64,000 nt of DNA, taken from NCBI RefSeq assembly GCF_003013395.1, contig NZ_PXZM01000018.1, positions 103,967-167,966 of the forward strand. Reading direction: 5' to 3'. Of this stretch, positions 29,163 through 38,984 are shown one piece after another. The stretch's first letter is position 1, and each line of letters starts with the position of its first letter. Under the pieces are notes generated by a model. The model worked only from the letters and a program-made list of their open reading frames with translations. It made no database searches and was not told the origin of the DNA. The DNA is from Brevibacillus fortis (GTDB lineage: Bacteria > Bacillota > Bacilli > Brevibacillales > Brevibacillaceae). The position numbers and the translations under genes were made by a program.

Positions 29163-30857
29163 ATGAAAAAAGGGATAACAACTATTTCTGTCTTAATAAT
29201 TGGGGCTATAAGTGTTTATTTGCTCGGTTTCAAAACGAATTTTGATTCTGTAAGCCCCACTTCACAAACGCAGACAGCATCACACACAATGAGCATGGGC
29301 TCAACCGATCCGAAAGCGATACCGATCACATCTTTAGTTGCACCGAAAACGAATGCACCTGTCAAAACATTCAATTTAACAGCGGAAATAGCCAATATTC
29401 GTTTGGGTAATGGAAAAACCATCGAAGCATGGACGTACAATGGAACCTCTCCAGGTCCTGAAATTCGTGTAAAACAAGGGGAGCGGGTGGTTGTCAATTT
29501 GACCAATAAACTGCCAGTGAGTTTAACCATCCATTGGCATGGTTTAGATATCCCTGCAGCAGTGGATGGGGTAGCCGGAGTAACACAAGATGCTGTAAAA
29601 CCTGGTGGCACGTATACGTATACCTTCAATGCTGACCAAGTGGGCACATACTGGTATCATTCCCATCAAAACAGTGCCTTGCAGACAGAGCGAGGTCTAT
29701 TTGGAACGATTGTTGTTGAACCGAAGCAGGCGATCGTTACCTACGACAAGGATTACACGATAGCATTACACGAATGGGATACAAAAGAGAATGGTAATGA
29801 TTCAAGGGATAACGGCAATGACAATGACGATAATAATAATTTTGACAAACGAAATAAGAAGGATGGTAACAAAAATCAATTTGATTCTAACAGATTTCAT
29901 GAAGGTAATACTGCAAAAAGATCCTCTGAATCATATGGTGTGAACGACCGCAAGATGACCCCTTCTACAAAACAATGGGAGGCTTTATCAGATCAGAATG
30001 ACTATGACGTTTTTACGCTCAATGGAACGAGTGAGGGACTGCATCTAGACGCAAAAGCAGGAGAACTGGTCCGCCTTCGCCTCGTCAATACGGGGAATCA
30101 GACCCATCTAATGACAGTTCCAGGCGTACGTTTTCAGGTGATAGCTCTGGATGGGCGTGATCTTGTCGGCGGAACACCTATCGAAAATACTTTGCTGCCA
30201 ATTGGGCCTGGCCAGCGATATGACATTAGTTTCAGAATGCCGCAAAAGGGCAGTGTACAGCTTATTAATGCTGATCCTTCTAAACAGGCTAATCAAATGA
30301 TGTCCGCAACGATTGGAAACGGAGAACCAACCGCCTTTAACATTGACCCGAAGAACTTCATCTGGTTCGATTTTTCGAAATACGGTACTCCCCAAAAGGG
30401 AATGTTCACGGTGGATTCGAAGTTCACCAAAACGTATGAAATGGATCTATCCGAGGGTTTAGGCTTGTTAAATGGACAAAAGGAATGGGTTTACACCATC
30501 AATGGAAAAGCCGCACCGGACATTCCGCCGATTGAAATGAAGAAAGGTGATTCCGTTAAAGTCGTACTAAGAAACAAAGGAAAAGACATCCATCCGATGC
30601 ATTTGCATGGACATACATTCCAAGTGATTTCAAAGAACGGGAAACCTCTTGAGGGAAGCCCAGTGTATCTCGATACAATTAATATATTCCCGGGAGAGAC
30701 CTATGAGATTGCGATGAAAGCTAATAATCCGGGCTTATGGATGCTCCACTGCCATAATCTCAAGCATGCTGCTAATGGTATGCATACCATGATGAATTAC
30801 GACGGAATATCCACACCATTTACAGTTGGAGACCATTCAGGGAATCATCCCGAGTAA
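29163..30857 (+). CDS. Exported multicopper oxidase
   Basis: A 564-residue laccase-like oxidase of three cupredoxin domains, with an N-terminal signal or anchor (KKGITTISVLIIGAISVYLL). The four copper-binding motifs are intact: HWHG near residue 124, YWYHSH, HPMHLHGHTF and HCHNLKHAANGM. In the last, Cys, His and Met (C-x4-H-x4-M) form the type 1 site. About residues 210-265 form a low-complexity, Asn/Asp/Lys-rich insertion between domains 1 and 2 that is unusual for the family. Start ATG 29163 has GGGAG upstream; an in-frame upstream start is less well placed. With CopC, CopD and a two-component system downstream, it probably oxidises Cu(I) outside the membrane, though other metal or phenolic substrates are possible. 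Confidence 0.93.
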   Translation: MKKGITTISVLIIGAISVYLLGFKTNFDSVSPTSQTQTASHTMSMGSTDPKAIPITSLVAPKTNAPVKTFNLTAEIANIRLGNGKTIEAWTYNGTSPGPEIRVKQGERVVVNLTNKLPVSLTIHWHGLDIPAAVDGVAGVTQDAVKPGGTYTYTFNADQVGTYWYHSHQNSALQTERGLFGTIVVEPKQAIVTYDKDYTIALHEWDTKENGNDSRDNGNDNDDNNNFDKRNKKDGNKNQFDSNRFHEGNTAKRSSESYGVNDRKMTPSTKQWEALSDQNDYDVFTLNGTSEGLHLDAKAGELVRLRLVNTGNQTHLMTVPGVRFQVIALDGRDLVGGTPIENTLLPIGPGQRYDISFRMPQKGSVQLINADPSKQANQMMSATIGNGEPTAFNIDPKNFIWFDFSKYGTPQKGMFTVDSKFTKTYEMDLSEGLGLLNGQKEWVYTINGKAAPDIPPIEMKKGDSVKVVLRNKGKDIHPMHLHGHTFQVISKNGKPLEGSPVYLDTINIFPGETYEIAMKANNPGLWMLHCHNLKHAANGMHTMMNYDGISTPFTVGDHSGNHPE

Positions 30858-31061
30858 TCAGGAAAATCAGTTGGATAAGTGATCAATTCATAGAGTTATT
30901 CTGTCATGTGTTACGTTTATCTTTACACTCTTGCTAGGCAGTGCTGTTGTATCAGTTCATGTAAATGTTCTGAGAACCTCTCCGTCAATAGTAGAGGTTC
31001 TCCCAACTATAAAAATAGGACGTGAGTTCAGTTGCAAACACATCAAGGAAGCACTTTAGGT

Positions 31062-31604
31062 ATGTGGAAATACATTCTCTTTTTCGTGGTATGTACGCTT
31101 TTTCTATTTTCACAGTCGGTCTTTGCCCACACCGGTTTAAAAACATCCAGCCCGCAAGACAAGCAAACCGTTGAAGAAGTTAGAGAAATCGTCCTGGAGT
31201 TTAACACAAAAGTTGAGCAGAAAAGCACATATTCTCTCGCTAATGAAAAAGGGGAAACAATTGAAATCGGAAGCATCCAAATTGACGGGAAAACAATGAA
31301 ATCTGAAGTGGTCGATACTTTGGAAGACGGGAGCTATACCGTAAACTGGAAAATTGTTGGAGCAGATGGTCATCCAATTGATGGCAAGTTCTCTTTTACC
31401 GTAAAAAATCCAAACGAAACACAAACACCCGTTCTAGATAATACCAACGAATCTGGTAGCTCATCTGCAACGACTGCACCTGTTGAGGCAACAGCCGTCA
31501 CGCAAACTTCTTTTACGGGAAACATTGCTATAATCGAAGTTACCATACTTGTCGTATTGGCATTGCTTTGCTTGGTCTACGTCTTCCGGAACAAGGTGAG
31601 GTAA
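31062..31604 (+). CDS. copC: CopC-domain copper-binding protein, membrane-anchored
   Basis: The signal peptide MWKYILFFVVCTLFLFSQS is followed by VFAH; cleavage after Ala would leave the N-terminal His typical of CopC, a copper ligand. The CopC fold is visible in TSSPQDKQTVEEVREIVLEF and in GADGHPIDGKFSFTV, the conserved DGHP block with a second His ligand. A Thr/Ser-rich linker and a C-terminal transmembrane helix (AIIEVTILVVLALLCLVYVF) tether it to the membrane. ATG 31062 (AAGGAAG upstream) gives 180 residues; an in-frame TTG at 31032 with GGACGTGAG is an alternative. Its stop overlaps the copD start by one base, so they are coupled. Confidence 0.88.
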   Translation: MWKYILFFVVCTLFLFSQSVFAHTGLKTSSPQDKQTVEEVREIVLEFNTKVEQKSTYSLANEKGETIEIGSIQIDGKTMKSEVVDTLEDGSYTVNWKIVGADGHPIDGKFSFTVKNPNETQTPVLDNTNESGSSSATTAPVEATAVTQTSFTGNIAIIEVTILVVLALLCLVYVFRNKVR

Positions 31605-32521
31605 TGTTTACACTGAGTGAAATCGCTTTTTATACATGCCTTACCTTGCACATGGGTACTCTGTTCTTGCAGCTCATATCTGATGGGAGCAAACCGCATA
31701 TTCTAGTGCCTAGAAACATTCAGCTAGTTACAATTGGAGGGATTGCAGTCTTCACCTTCCTGCCTGTTCTTCGGGTGATACTTGCAGTTATATGCGGGCT
31801 GATTCTGACAATGGGATGGGGAAGTCACGCAGCATCTGTTGTAGAAGGAAGAGGATTTATCACACATTCTCTTCATGTACTTTCCCTTAGTCTGTGGATT
31901 GGGATCTTGATTGTAGTTGCTTGGTTTTCAAAAGGAAACGCTAACTGGCTTTGTTTCTTGGCTTAGTTTCATCCGATCGCAATGATTTGCTCGGGCGTTA
32001 CCCTTGCCACTGGCATTATTTTGACTCTGTTCATAGCTCCAGAGTATATGAATGCAGTGATTCTTCCATATGGTCAGGCACTGCTAATCAAACATCTGTT
32101 GTTTCTACCGTTGCTTTTGTTTGGTTTTGTCAGCGGTTTTTTACTCAAGAAACGAGTCAAGGCACAACCGGATTTCTCACCTGTTTTCTGGTTGCGCGCA
32201 GAAAGTGTTTTTGTATTGGGTATCTTTGCAGCCACCGGCTACATGGGGCAACTGGAGCCTCCTCACGATGTAGCAACATCCTTACAGATGACCAATACGT
32301 CTCCATTGTTTACTCTTCTGTATCAAGGACAAATGATAGGAAATCCTGATCTGTCACTGACCGTAACTCCCATCGGATTACTTTTGACAGTGGTAACTAT
32401 CTTGTTTGGAAGTTTGATTCTTTTTTCGTATGTCAGGAAGATGTCGACTCTGTTCAGTGTAGGCATGGGATTATTGCAGGCAATTTCCGGGTATTTTGCG
32501 TTAATGATGAGTATTCAATAA
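31604..32521 (+). pseudogene. copD: CopD-family copper permease interrupted by an in-frame TAG
   Basis: The frame from ATG 31604 to TAA 32519 is continuous apart from TAG at 31964-31966 (codon 121). Both halves belong to one multi-helix membrane protein of about 305 codons: before the stop comes LHVLSLSLWIGILIVVAWF, after it FHPIAMICSGVTLATG. The residue lost is most likely Trp (TGG), which normally precedes FHP in this family. There is no frameshift. Unless read through, the product is a 120-residue fragment; an internal ATG at 31982 could start the second part. CopD works with CopC in copper uptake or handling. A true nonsense mutation or a sequencing error would both fit. Confidence 0.85.
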
Positions 32522-32904
32522 GAAAGAAGGATTATCATTGCTCATTTCTCTCGTTTGTTTATTTCGAAAAAAGGATAAACTAAACCAAAAAGAGTAAATG
32601 ACTTATCGTCAAAAACGTAGATCATCATTCTTATCGGTAATCTTTGTAATCACTATTCTGTTAGTCAGCAAGATTTTTTAGTACGATGTAAGAATCACAC
32701 GGGGTTTCTCTGTATTGATGTTGAAAGTAATTCCGATGAAAAAGCCAGCGTTCCAACCGACTATCGAGAAGCAACGAGATGCGGTCGTTAACAAAATGGA
32801 GATGATTTGGAAGATCCCCAATGCAGGGTTCCCGTACGTTATTAATCACATCCGTTTATTGTTTTTCTAATTCTAAAAAGCACGAGGGATGTGGAGGATG
32901 CCCA
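32522..32904 (+). other. Intergenic stretch between copD and the sensor kinase gene
   Basis: About 380 bases, AT-rich and with short frames only. No convincing gene, terminator or operator was recognised. The kinase frame is open back to 32821 but lacks an upstream ribosome site there. Confidence 0.4.
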
Positions 32905-34416
32905 ATGTCAATACGTATTCGTCTACTATTATCGTATATTGTGATGTCCATATTTCCACTGGTGATATTTTTCCTGGCCATCATGCTAGTCAGTCTTGTT
33001 TACTTCGGTGATTTTCGAATCACTGAGGAGGTTTTCGAGTTGAAGGGAGGTTACAACCATGACCAGATTGGACAGAGAGATTCTCTAGATGAAGACGATG
33101 TCTTTACTGAACTTAAAGTCTTGTCCCAATTTGCACCGCACAAGCTGCAAGACCCCGAGTTTATAACGGCAACAGATCAATCTTTGAACAGCATTAACGC
33201 AGGACTCATCATCCGAAATCAACATCAGGTAACATATGTATCTCCTTTTCTGAAGGACCCCGCGATTATCGCAGCCCTTCCAGCAGTTGGCTCGTCTGTC
33301 AAACAAGACCCGGAAATTCGGCTTGATAGTCGTTTCTTTTACTATAAGCAACTGAACTATTACTCGGAAACAAACGAAATAATCAGCATTTATTTGCTGA
33401 AGGACTTGAGTACGATGGAACATGCCACGCGAAAATTTTATCCGTTCATCTTTACTGCCTTGTTGTTTGCGTTAGTGCTGACGAACGGGGGACTCACCTA
33501 TTTCGTGTCGAGAAGTATTATTCGACCGATAGATAATTTAAAATGTGCAGCAGAGAAAATCAAAAGCGGCAATCTGGACTCCAGTGTGGCTGTAATCTCC
33601 AAGGACGAGATTGGCGAACTCGGCTCCGCATTTGAAGAAATGCGTGAACAGCTCAAATATTCGCGCGATAGGCAAATCCTTTACGAAGAGAATCGTAAAG
33701 AACTAATCTCTAATATTTCCCATGATTTAAAAACGCCGATTATGGCGATCAAAGGATACGTCCAAGGTATTCAAGATGGCGTGGCACGTACACCTGAAAA
33801 ATTGAACCGATACCTGCAAGTCATTTATAAGAAAGTGTTTGACATGGATCGGTTGGTCGATGATTTGTTCTTGTTCTCAAAGCTTGACTTGAAACAAGAA
33901 CCGTTCACATATGAACCTGTAGAAATCCACGACTACCTGTCCGATTGTATTGAGGAACTGCAGTTGGAGGTAGAGGAACGGGGTATAGTAATTGAACGAA
34001 TAGGAGAAGGACAAGCACCACTTTATGTGCTGGCTGATCGGAATAAACTGAAACGAGTGATCACGAATATTATCTGGAACAGTGTGAAATACATGGATAA
34101 GGAAGATGGGTACATCGGAGTTCGAACGTATTTGGTTGGAGATATGGTCACGATCGATATCGGGGATAATGGTCCAGGTATAGAAGCAGATGCGCTACCA
34201 TACATTTTTGAACGATTTTATCGTGTTGAACAATCAAGAAATACCAAAACAGGCGGGAGTGGATTAGGATTGTCTATCGCACAACAGATCATTCATGAAC
34301 ATGGCGGAAAAATCTGGGCAACTAGTGAAAGAAACAACGGGACAATCATTTCTTTTACGTTAAAAAAAGTGGTAAGTAAAGAGGGTGACGGAATTGCGAA
34401 AGATTTTGATCGTTGA
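32905..34416 (+). CDS. Membrane sensor histidine kinase
   Basis: A 503-residue kinase with transmembrane segments at about residues 8-33 and 175-197, an extracytoplasmic sensor region of about 140 residues, HAMP (about 198-250), the phospho-accepting His273 in ISHDLKTPIMAIKGY, and an ATPase domain with NIIWNSVKY, DNGPGIEADALPYIFERFY and GGSGLGLSI. ATG 32905 follows GTGGAGGATG; the longer frame upstream has no site. It overlaps the regulator gene and is translated first, an order opposite to the two-component pair at 12.4-14.4 kb. Proximity to copC/copD and the multicopper oxidase suggests, without proof, copper or envelope sensing. Confidence 0.93.
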   Translation: MSIRIRLLLSYIVMSIFPLVIFFLAIMLVSLVYFGDFRITEEVFELKGGYNHDQIGQRDSLDEDDVFTELKVLSQFAPHKLQDPEFITATDQSLNSINAGLIIRNQHQVTYVSPFLKDPAIIAALPAVGSSVKQDPEIRLDSRFFYYKQLNYYSETNEIISIYLLKDLSTMEHATRKFYPFIFTALLFALVLTNGGLTYFVSRSIIRPIDNLKCAAEKIKSGNLDSSVAVISKDEIGELGSAFEEMREQLKYSRDRQILYEENRKELISNISHDLKTPIMAIKGYVQGIQDGVARTPEKLNRYLQVIYKKVFDMDRLVDDLFLFSKLDLKQEPFTYEPVEIHDYLSDCIEELQLEVEERGIVIERIGEGQAPLYVLADRNKLKRVITNIIWNSVKYMDKEDGYIGVRTYLVGDMVTIDIGDNGPGIEADALPYIFERFYRVEQSRNTKTGGSGLGLSIAQQIIHEHGGKIWATSERNNGTIISFTLKKVVSKEGDGIAKDFDR

Positions 34417-35083
34417 AGATGAACCAAGTATTGCAGAGCTCGCAAAAGATTATTTGGAAGTAAACGGTTATTCCGTTGACATCGAGCAATCTGGAGAAAA
34501 GGGCTTGCAAAGAGCGCTTATGCATAATTATGACTTGCTGATTCTAGACATTATGCTGCCGAAGGTAGACGGCTATGAAATCTGCAGACAAGTACGTGAT
34601 CACAAGGATATCCCTATCCTCATGGTTTCCGCCAAAAGGGAGGAAATCGATAAAATCAAAGGTTTGGGATTCGGAGCTGATGATTACATCATTAAACCTT
34701 TTGGCCCCAGCGAACTGGTGGCACGGGTAAATGCCCATCTTTCTCGATATGATCGTTTAACAGGAAAACGAGATAAGAATAAGGATGAGGTTTACATTCG
34801 AGGGTTATTTATCGATAAGGTATCACGTAGAGTATTGATCAACGGGCTCGAGATCACGTTGACAGCTAAGGAGTTCGACTTGTTGACTTTTATGGCTGAG
34901 CATCCGGACAGAGTATTCAGCAAAGATCAATTGTTTGAGCGAGTATGGGGGATGGAGGCCTCAGGAGATACGACCACCGTTGCTGTACACATTAAAAAGC
35001 TACGCCAAAAGATTGAATTGGATCCATTCGATCAACCTTATGTTGAGACCATTTGGGGAGTGGGGTATCGGTTTACGAAATGA
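34394..35083 (+). CDS. OmpR/PhoB-family response regulator
   Basis: A 229-residue regulator with acceptor Asp52 in LLILDIMLPKVDGYEI, Lys in YIIKPFGPSEL, and a C-terminal winged helix ending TVAVHIKKLRQKIE and ETIWGVGYRF. The likely start is TTG 34394 because GAGGGTG lies six bases upstream; in-frame GTG 34385 is the alternative. It overlaps the kinase gene by 23 bases, so the pair is coupled. The terminator at 35155 ends the unit. Confidence 0.92.
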   Translation: MRKILIVEDEPSIAELAKDYLEVNGYSVDIEQSGEKGLQRALMHNYDLLILDIMLPKVDGYEICRQVRDHKDIPILMVSAKREEIDKIKGLGFGADDYIIKPFGPSELVARVNAHLSRYDRLTGKRDKNKDEVYIRGLFIDKVSRRVLINGLEITLTAKEFDLLTFMAEHPDRVFSKDQLFERVWGMEASGDTTTVAVHIKKLRQKIELDPFDQPYVETIWGVGYRFTK

Positions 35084-35154
35084 TAAAAGAAACAGAATGG
35101 TGTATGCTTCCAACAGTACATCAAACCATATGAAATAAAGATACTAATCGTTAT

Positions 35155-35205
35155 GACCCCAGTTCTGGATTGTCTTAAGTCATCCAGAACCTAGGGGTAT
35201 TTTCT
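35155..35205 (+). terminator. Intrinsic terminator after the two-component pair
   Basis: CCCCAGTTCTGGAT and ATCCAGAACCTAGGGG pair around an 11-base loop, followed by TATTTTCTT. Confidence 0.8.
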
Positions 35206-35726
35206 TGTATGCTGTCCAGCGAACTGTAACTGAGAAAATACCATAAACCAGTGAAATAAAAAGTACTTTTTGTTTTACATAAAAGTCGAAAGATGAACGC
35301 GCGAACATGGTTCTATTGCAAAATTCGTCTTATTATTAGAAATTTTGTCGATACCTTTGATCTGACAGTGAAACATAATATTTTTACTACATATACTAAA
35401 TTTCATCGAAATATGAATTATCACGTGATTCATTTGAAAGAATAAGTTCACAAAATAAGCTAATACTATGTGAGAATTTCTATATTCTACACCATTTTCA
35501 GACCTGATTAAAACGCTGAATACGGTAGAAAGCCGAATTCGGGATGTTAGATAGGCTTGTTCAAAGTTGTCTACTTTACATGGGTAAGATCAAAATTCAT
35601 CGGTAAACCGATTTTCACCTATGATGCATGAATACTGTTAATTATTGTAAAAATAAAATGAGGAGTCGATTTCTTTCATTGAATATATGTCGTTTTTTGT
35701 AAAATAAAAACTGTAAATAAAAACAA
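35206..35726. other. AT-rich non-coding stretch
   Basis: About 520 bases between a terminator and the promoter of the cobalamin riboswitch. Only short frames with stops in all phases are present. Nothing was recognised. Confidence 0.5.
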
Positions 35727-35755
35727 TTGTTAACTTTTAGAATCATTGCTATAGT
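35727..35755 (+). promoter_or_regulatory. Promoter of the riboswitch-controlled methylcitrate operon
   Basis: TTGTTA (35727-35732), 17 bases, TATAGT (35750-35755). The aptamer begins about 27 bases downstream. Confidence 0.65.
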
Positions 35756-35782
35756 TATAGCGAAAACTAAATATCGTGTACA

Positions 35783-35956
35783 AACAGGTGCAGATAACGG
35801 GATATAGGTTATCTGCTTAAAAGGGAAGTTCGGTTAGAGTCCGGCGCTGTCCCGCAACTGTATTTGGGAGCGATTCGAGGATACCACTGTTTTCATTCTA
35901 ATGGAAATGGGAAGGCTCGAAAAGCGATGATCATAAGCCAGGAGACCTGCCTGTTT
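35783..35956 (+). promoter_or_regulatory. Cobalamin riboswitch 1
   Basis: This is a complete adenosylcobalamin-type aptamer. AACAGG (35783) pairs with CCTGTT (35950-35955) as P1. The core AAAAGGGAAGTTCGGT with GTCCGGCGCTGTCCCGCAACTG is textbook, and the B12 box AGCCAGGAGACCTGCC occupies 35936-35951. A terminator hairpin follows at 36068, indicating transcriptional control, with B12 expected to switch the methylcitrate genes off. Confidence 0.95.
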
Positions 35957-36067
35957 CAGCACACATCGTTATACCTACGAGGATAGGGGGTGTTAAGTGC
36001 GAAATGAGCGAGCGTGCTTAAAATTTTTCATTTTAACATGCTTATTTCAGTATCCCATTCGCGCCTT

Positions 36068-36094
36068 AACAACTTCTTTGGAAGTTGTTTTTTT
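36068..36094 (+). terminator. Expression-platform terminator of riboswitch 1
   Basis: AACAACTTC, loop TTTG, GAAGTTGTT and a run of Ts. It lies between the aptamer and the first gene, as expected for a terminating riboswitch. Confidence 0.85.
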
Positions 36095-36133
36095 ATTGGC
36101 CGATTATGGATGGCGTGGCGAAGGAGGGTTTCT

Positions 36134-36367
36134 TTGTTCGGATCAATCGAATACTTTACCAATTTTTTTAAATCAAGCATCATGAACAATCTCATCGTGG
36201 AAACCCCCTCTACGATGATTGCTACTTATACCCAGCTACACGATGAGATCATAAAACGAGTGGACCGGTCAGAAGACAAAGAAAGGTACTTGCGAAATCT
36301 TGATACCGCATTCAAGCATATGAAAGAAATTCTATTTGGCTTGGGGGACGAACACAATGGGAGCTGA
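36134..36367 (+). CDS. Small protein of unknown function, first gene of the methylcitrate operon
   Basis: TTG 36134 has AAGGAGGG five bases upstream and gives a 77-residue protein; ATG 36182, without a ribosome site, would give 61. The C-terminal half (HDEIIKRVDRSEDKERYLRN and AFKHMKEILFGLG) is charged and probably helical. The last 11 bases overlap the methylcitrate synthase gene, so translation of the two is likely coupled. I do not recognise the family. It is conserved in style with a coding gene (proper site, coupling) and lies just after the riboswitch terminator. Confidence 0.6.
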   Translation: MFGSIEYFTNFFKSSIMNNLIVETPSTMIATYTQLHDEIIKRVDRSEDKERYLRNLDTAFKHMKEILFGLGDEHNGS

Positions 36368-37466
36368 AGAGAGATTTTTTCCAGGACTGGATGGTGTAGT
36401 GGCGGCAGAAACTAGGATTTCCTTTCTTGATACCGTACAGGGAGAAATTGTGATCAAAGGTTACGATCTTATCGAGTTGTCCAAGACGAGAAGCTACGTA
36501 GAAATCGTCCATCTTTTGCTTGATGAAGCACTTCCGAATGCAGAACAAAAAGCAGAAGTGGAATCGAAGCTGAAGCAGGAGTACGACCTACCGGCTGAAG
36601 TACTGAATATTATCAAGCTTTTGCCTGAACACACTCATCCTATGGATGGCTTGCGAACAGGACTCTCCGCTCTATCTGGCTACGATTCTCAACTGGATGA
36701 TTGCACGCGAGCGGTGAATGTAAATCGAGCATACAAGCTGCTAGGAAAAGTACCAGGCATTGTAGCGAATAGCTACCGGATCATTAACAAGCAGGAGCCG
36801 ATTTCTCCACTTCAGGAGCTGTCGTACAGTGCGAACTTTTTTTACATGATAACAGGCAAACAGCCAACCGCGTTGGAAGAAAGCATTTTTGATCGCTCAC
36901 TTGTGTTGTACAGTGAGCATGAGATGCCCAATTCCACATTTACTGCGAGAGTGATTGCCTCCACACTTTCCGATCTGTATGGTGCTCTGACAGGAGCAGT
37001 AGCATCTTTGAAAGGAAACTTGCACGGCGGTGCAAATGAAGCAGTGATGCACATGCTTCTGGAAGCAGGGACGGTTTCGAATTTTGAAGAGTTGCTTGAA
37101 ACAAAATTGCGCAATAAAGATCGGATCATGGGATTTGGTCATCGTGTGTACATGAAGAAAATGGACCCGCGGGCGCTCCTGATGAAAGAAGCTTTGCAAC
37201 AATTATGCGACGCAAAAGGTGACGATCTGCTGTATCGCATGTGCGAAGCCGGAGAAAAAATCATGGAGCGGGAAAAAGGGATTTACCCGAATCTCGATTA
37301 TTATGCAGCTCCCGTGTACTGGATGCTTGGGATTCCCATTCCGCTGTACACACCGATCTTTTTCTCCGCCAGAACGGTTGGATTATGTGCGCATGTCATT
37401 GAACAGCACAACCATAATCGCCTTTTTAGACCGCGCGTTCATTACATCGGCAAGCGGCGTGCCTAA
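36357..37466 (+). CDS. mmgD: 2-methylcitrate synthase / citrate synthase
   Basis: A 369-residue citrate-synthase-fold enzyme of the short Gram-positive type. It condenses propionyl-CoA with oxaloacetate to 2-methylcitrate. Seen: GLDGVVAAETRISFLDT near the N terminus, HGGANEAV (active-site His), GFGHRVYMKKMDPRA (second His with substrate Arg), a later catalytic Asp in PNLDYYAAPVYWMLGIP, and RPRVHYIG at the C-terminal end. Citrate synthases look similar, but the adjacent PrpD and PrpB homologues identify the methylcitrate cycle, as in the B. subtilis mmg operon. ATG 36357 has GGGGGA upstream. Expression is predicted to be shut off by cobalamin through riboswitch 1. Confidence 0.93.
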   Translation: MGAEERFFPGLDGVVAAETRISFLDTVQGEIVIKGYDLIELSKTRSYVEIVHLLLDEALPNAEQKAEVESKLKQEYDLPAEVLNIIKLLPEHTHPMDGLRTGLSALSGYDSQLDDCTRAVNVNRAYKLLGKVPGIVANSYRIINKQEPISPLQELSYSANFFYMITGKQPTALEESIFDRSLVLYSEHEMPNSTFTARVIASTLSDLYGALTGAVASLKGNLHGGANEAVMHMLLEAGTVSNFEELLETKLRNKDRIMGFGHRVYMKKMDPRALLMKEALQQLCDAKGDDLLYRMCEAGEKIMEREKGIYPNLDYYAAPVYWMLGIPIPLYTPIFFSARTVGLCAHVIEQHNHNRLFRPRVHYIGKRRA

Positions 37467-37513
37467 CACCGAAACTAGCATAAAGACTAGGAATATCACA
37501 AAAACAAATAGCA

Positions 37514-38968
37514 ATGAAAGGGATGATTCACTTGTTAAAGCTGAATGAACGATCAAAAACAGACGCGTTACTCGAAGAACTCACTGATTACGTGCTTCAT
37601 AAAGAAATTGACAGCGAGGAGGCATTCCAGACTGCGCGTTATGTCTTGCTCGACACACTCGGATGCGGAATTTTGGCGCTCAGCTATCCGGAGTGCACGA
37701 AATTGCTTGGGCCGATTGTGCCAGGCACAGTCGTACCAAACGGCACTCGGGTACCTGGTACTTCATTCGTTCTTGATCCTGTACGAGGCGCTTTCAATAT
37801 TGGATGCATGATCCGCTGGCTCGATTATAACGACACGTGGCTTGCCGCAGAATGGGGGCATCCATCGGACAATCTTGGTGGTATCCTGGCGGTTGCTGAC
37901 TACTTGAGTCGGGTGCGAATCGCTGAGGGCCAAGAGCCATTGCTTATGCGAGAAGTACTGGAAATGATGGTGAAGGCACATGAAATTCAAGGCGTTTTGG
38001 CACTAGAAAACAGCTTGAACCGCGTAGGCTTGGATCACGTATTTTTTGTAAAAATTGCAACCACAGCAGTTGTAGCAAAAATGCTTGGTGGAAGTCGGGA
38101 CGAAATTATCAACGCCTTATCGAACGCATGGGTAGACAATTCGAGCCTGCGTACTTACAGGCATGCTCCGAATACAGGTTCCCGCAAATCATGGGCAGCA
38201 GGGGATGCTACTAGCCGGGGAGTTCACCTAGCCATGATGGCTCTCAAAGGAGAAATGGGTTATCCGACAGCCCTTTCAGCACCGGGATGGGGCTTCCAGG
38301 ATGTCCTGTTCAACAAGAAAGAAGTGAAGCTAGCGCGACCCCTTGATTCTTATGTGATGGAGCATGTTCTGTTCAAAGTATCGTTCCCTGCGGAATTCCA
38401 TGCACAAACCGCCGCTGAATGTGCTGTCAAACTGCATCCTCATGTGAAGAACCGTATCGAGGATATAGATCGGATCATCATCACCACGCACGAATCCGCC
38501 ATTCGTATTATCGATAAGGTAGGTCCGCTACACAATCCGGCTGATCGTGATCATTGCCTGCAATACATTACGGCGATTGCCTTGATCAAAGGTGATATCA
38601 CAGCTGAGCATTACGAAGATGAAATGGCTTCCGATCCGATTATCGACCGATTGCGCGAGAAAATGGAAGTGGTTGAAAACAAACAGTACAGCATCGATTA
38701 TCTCGATCCGAGCAAACGCTCAATCGCTAACGCGGTTCAGGTCGTTTTCAAAGACGGCTCATCCACGGAGCTTGAAGAGTGCGAGTATCCGTTGGGACAT
38801 CGTTTCCGCAGAGAGGAAGCGATTCCGAAAATTATCGAGAAGTTTTCGAACAACTTAAGGACCCATTACCCAATCAAGCAACAGCAAAAAATTGAAGCAG
38901 GATGCGCTGATCAGAAAGCATTGGAGAAAATGAGTGTACCGGAATTTGTCAATCTGTTTCTGAATTGA
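37514..38968 (+). CDS. prpD: 2-methylcitrate dehydratase (PrpD/MmgE family)
   Basis: A 484-residue, iron-sulfur-independent MmgE/PrpD protein that dehydrates 2-methylcitrate to 2-methylaconitate. Family blocks are visible: [33 protein letters not shown] (the conserved D-Y-N-D region), [18 protein letters not shown] and [19 protein letters not shown]. The start is uncertain: ATG 37514 has no ribosome site, while TTG 37532 follows AAAGGGATGA and would shorten the protein by six residues. It sits 47 bases after mmgD and 16 before prpB in the same operon. Confidence 0.93.
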   Translation: MKGMIHLLKLNERSKTDALLEELTDYVLHKEIDSEEAFQTARYVLLDTLGCGILALSYPECTKLLGPIVPGTVVPNGTRVPGTSFVLDPVRGAFNIGCMIRWLDYNDTWLAAEWGHPSDNLGGILAVADYLSRVRIAEGQEPLLMREVLEMMVKAHEIQGVLALENSLNRVGLDHVFFVKIATTAVVAKMLGGSRDEIINALSNAWVDNSSLRTYRHAPNTGSRKSWAAGDATSRGVHLAMMALKGEMGYPTALSAPGWGFQDVLFNKKEVKLARPLDSYVMEHVLFKVSFPAEFHAQTAAECAVKLHPHVKNRIEDIDRIIITTHESAIRIIDKVGPLHNPADRDHCLQYITAIALIKGDITAEHYEDEMASDPIIDRLREKMEVVENKQYSIDYLDPSKRSIANAVQVVFKDGSSTELEECEYPLGHRFRREEAIPKIIEKFSNNLRTHYPIKQQQKIEAGCADQKALEKMSVPEFVNLFLN

Positions 38969-38984
38969 GGAGGAGGGAAGCCAT

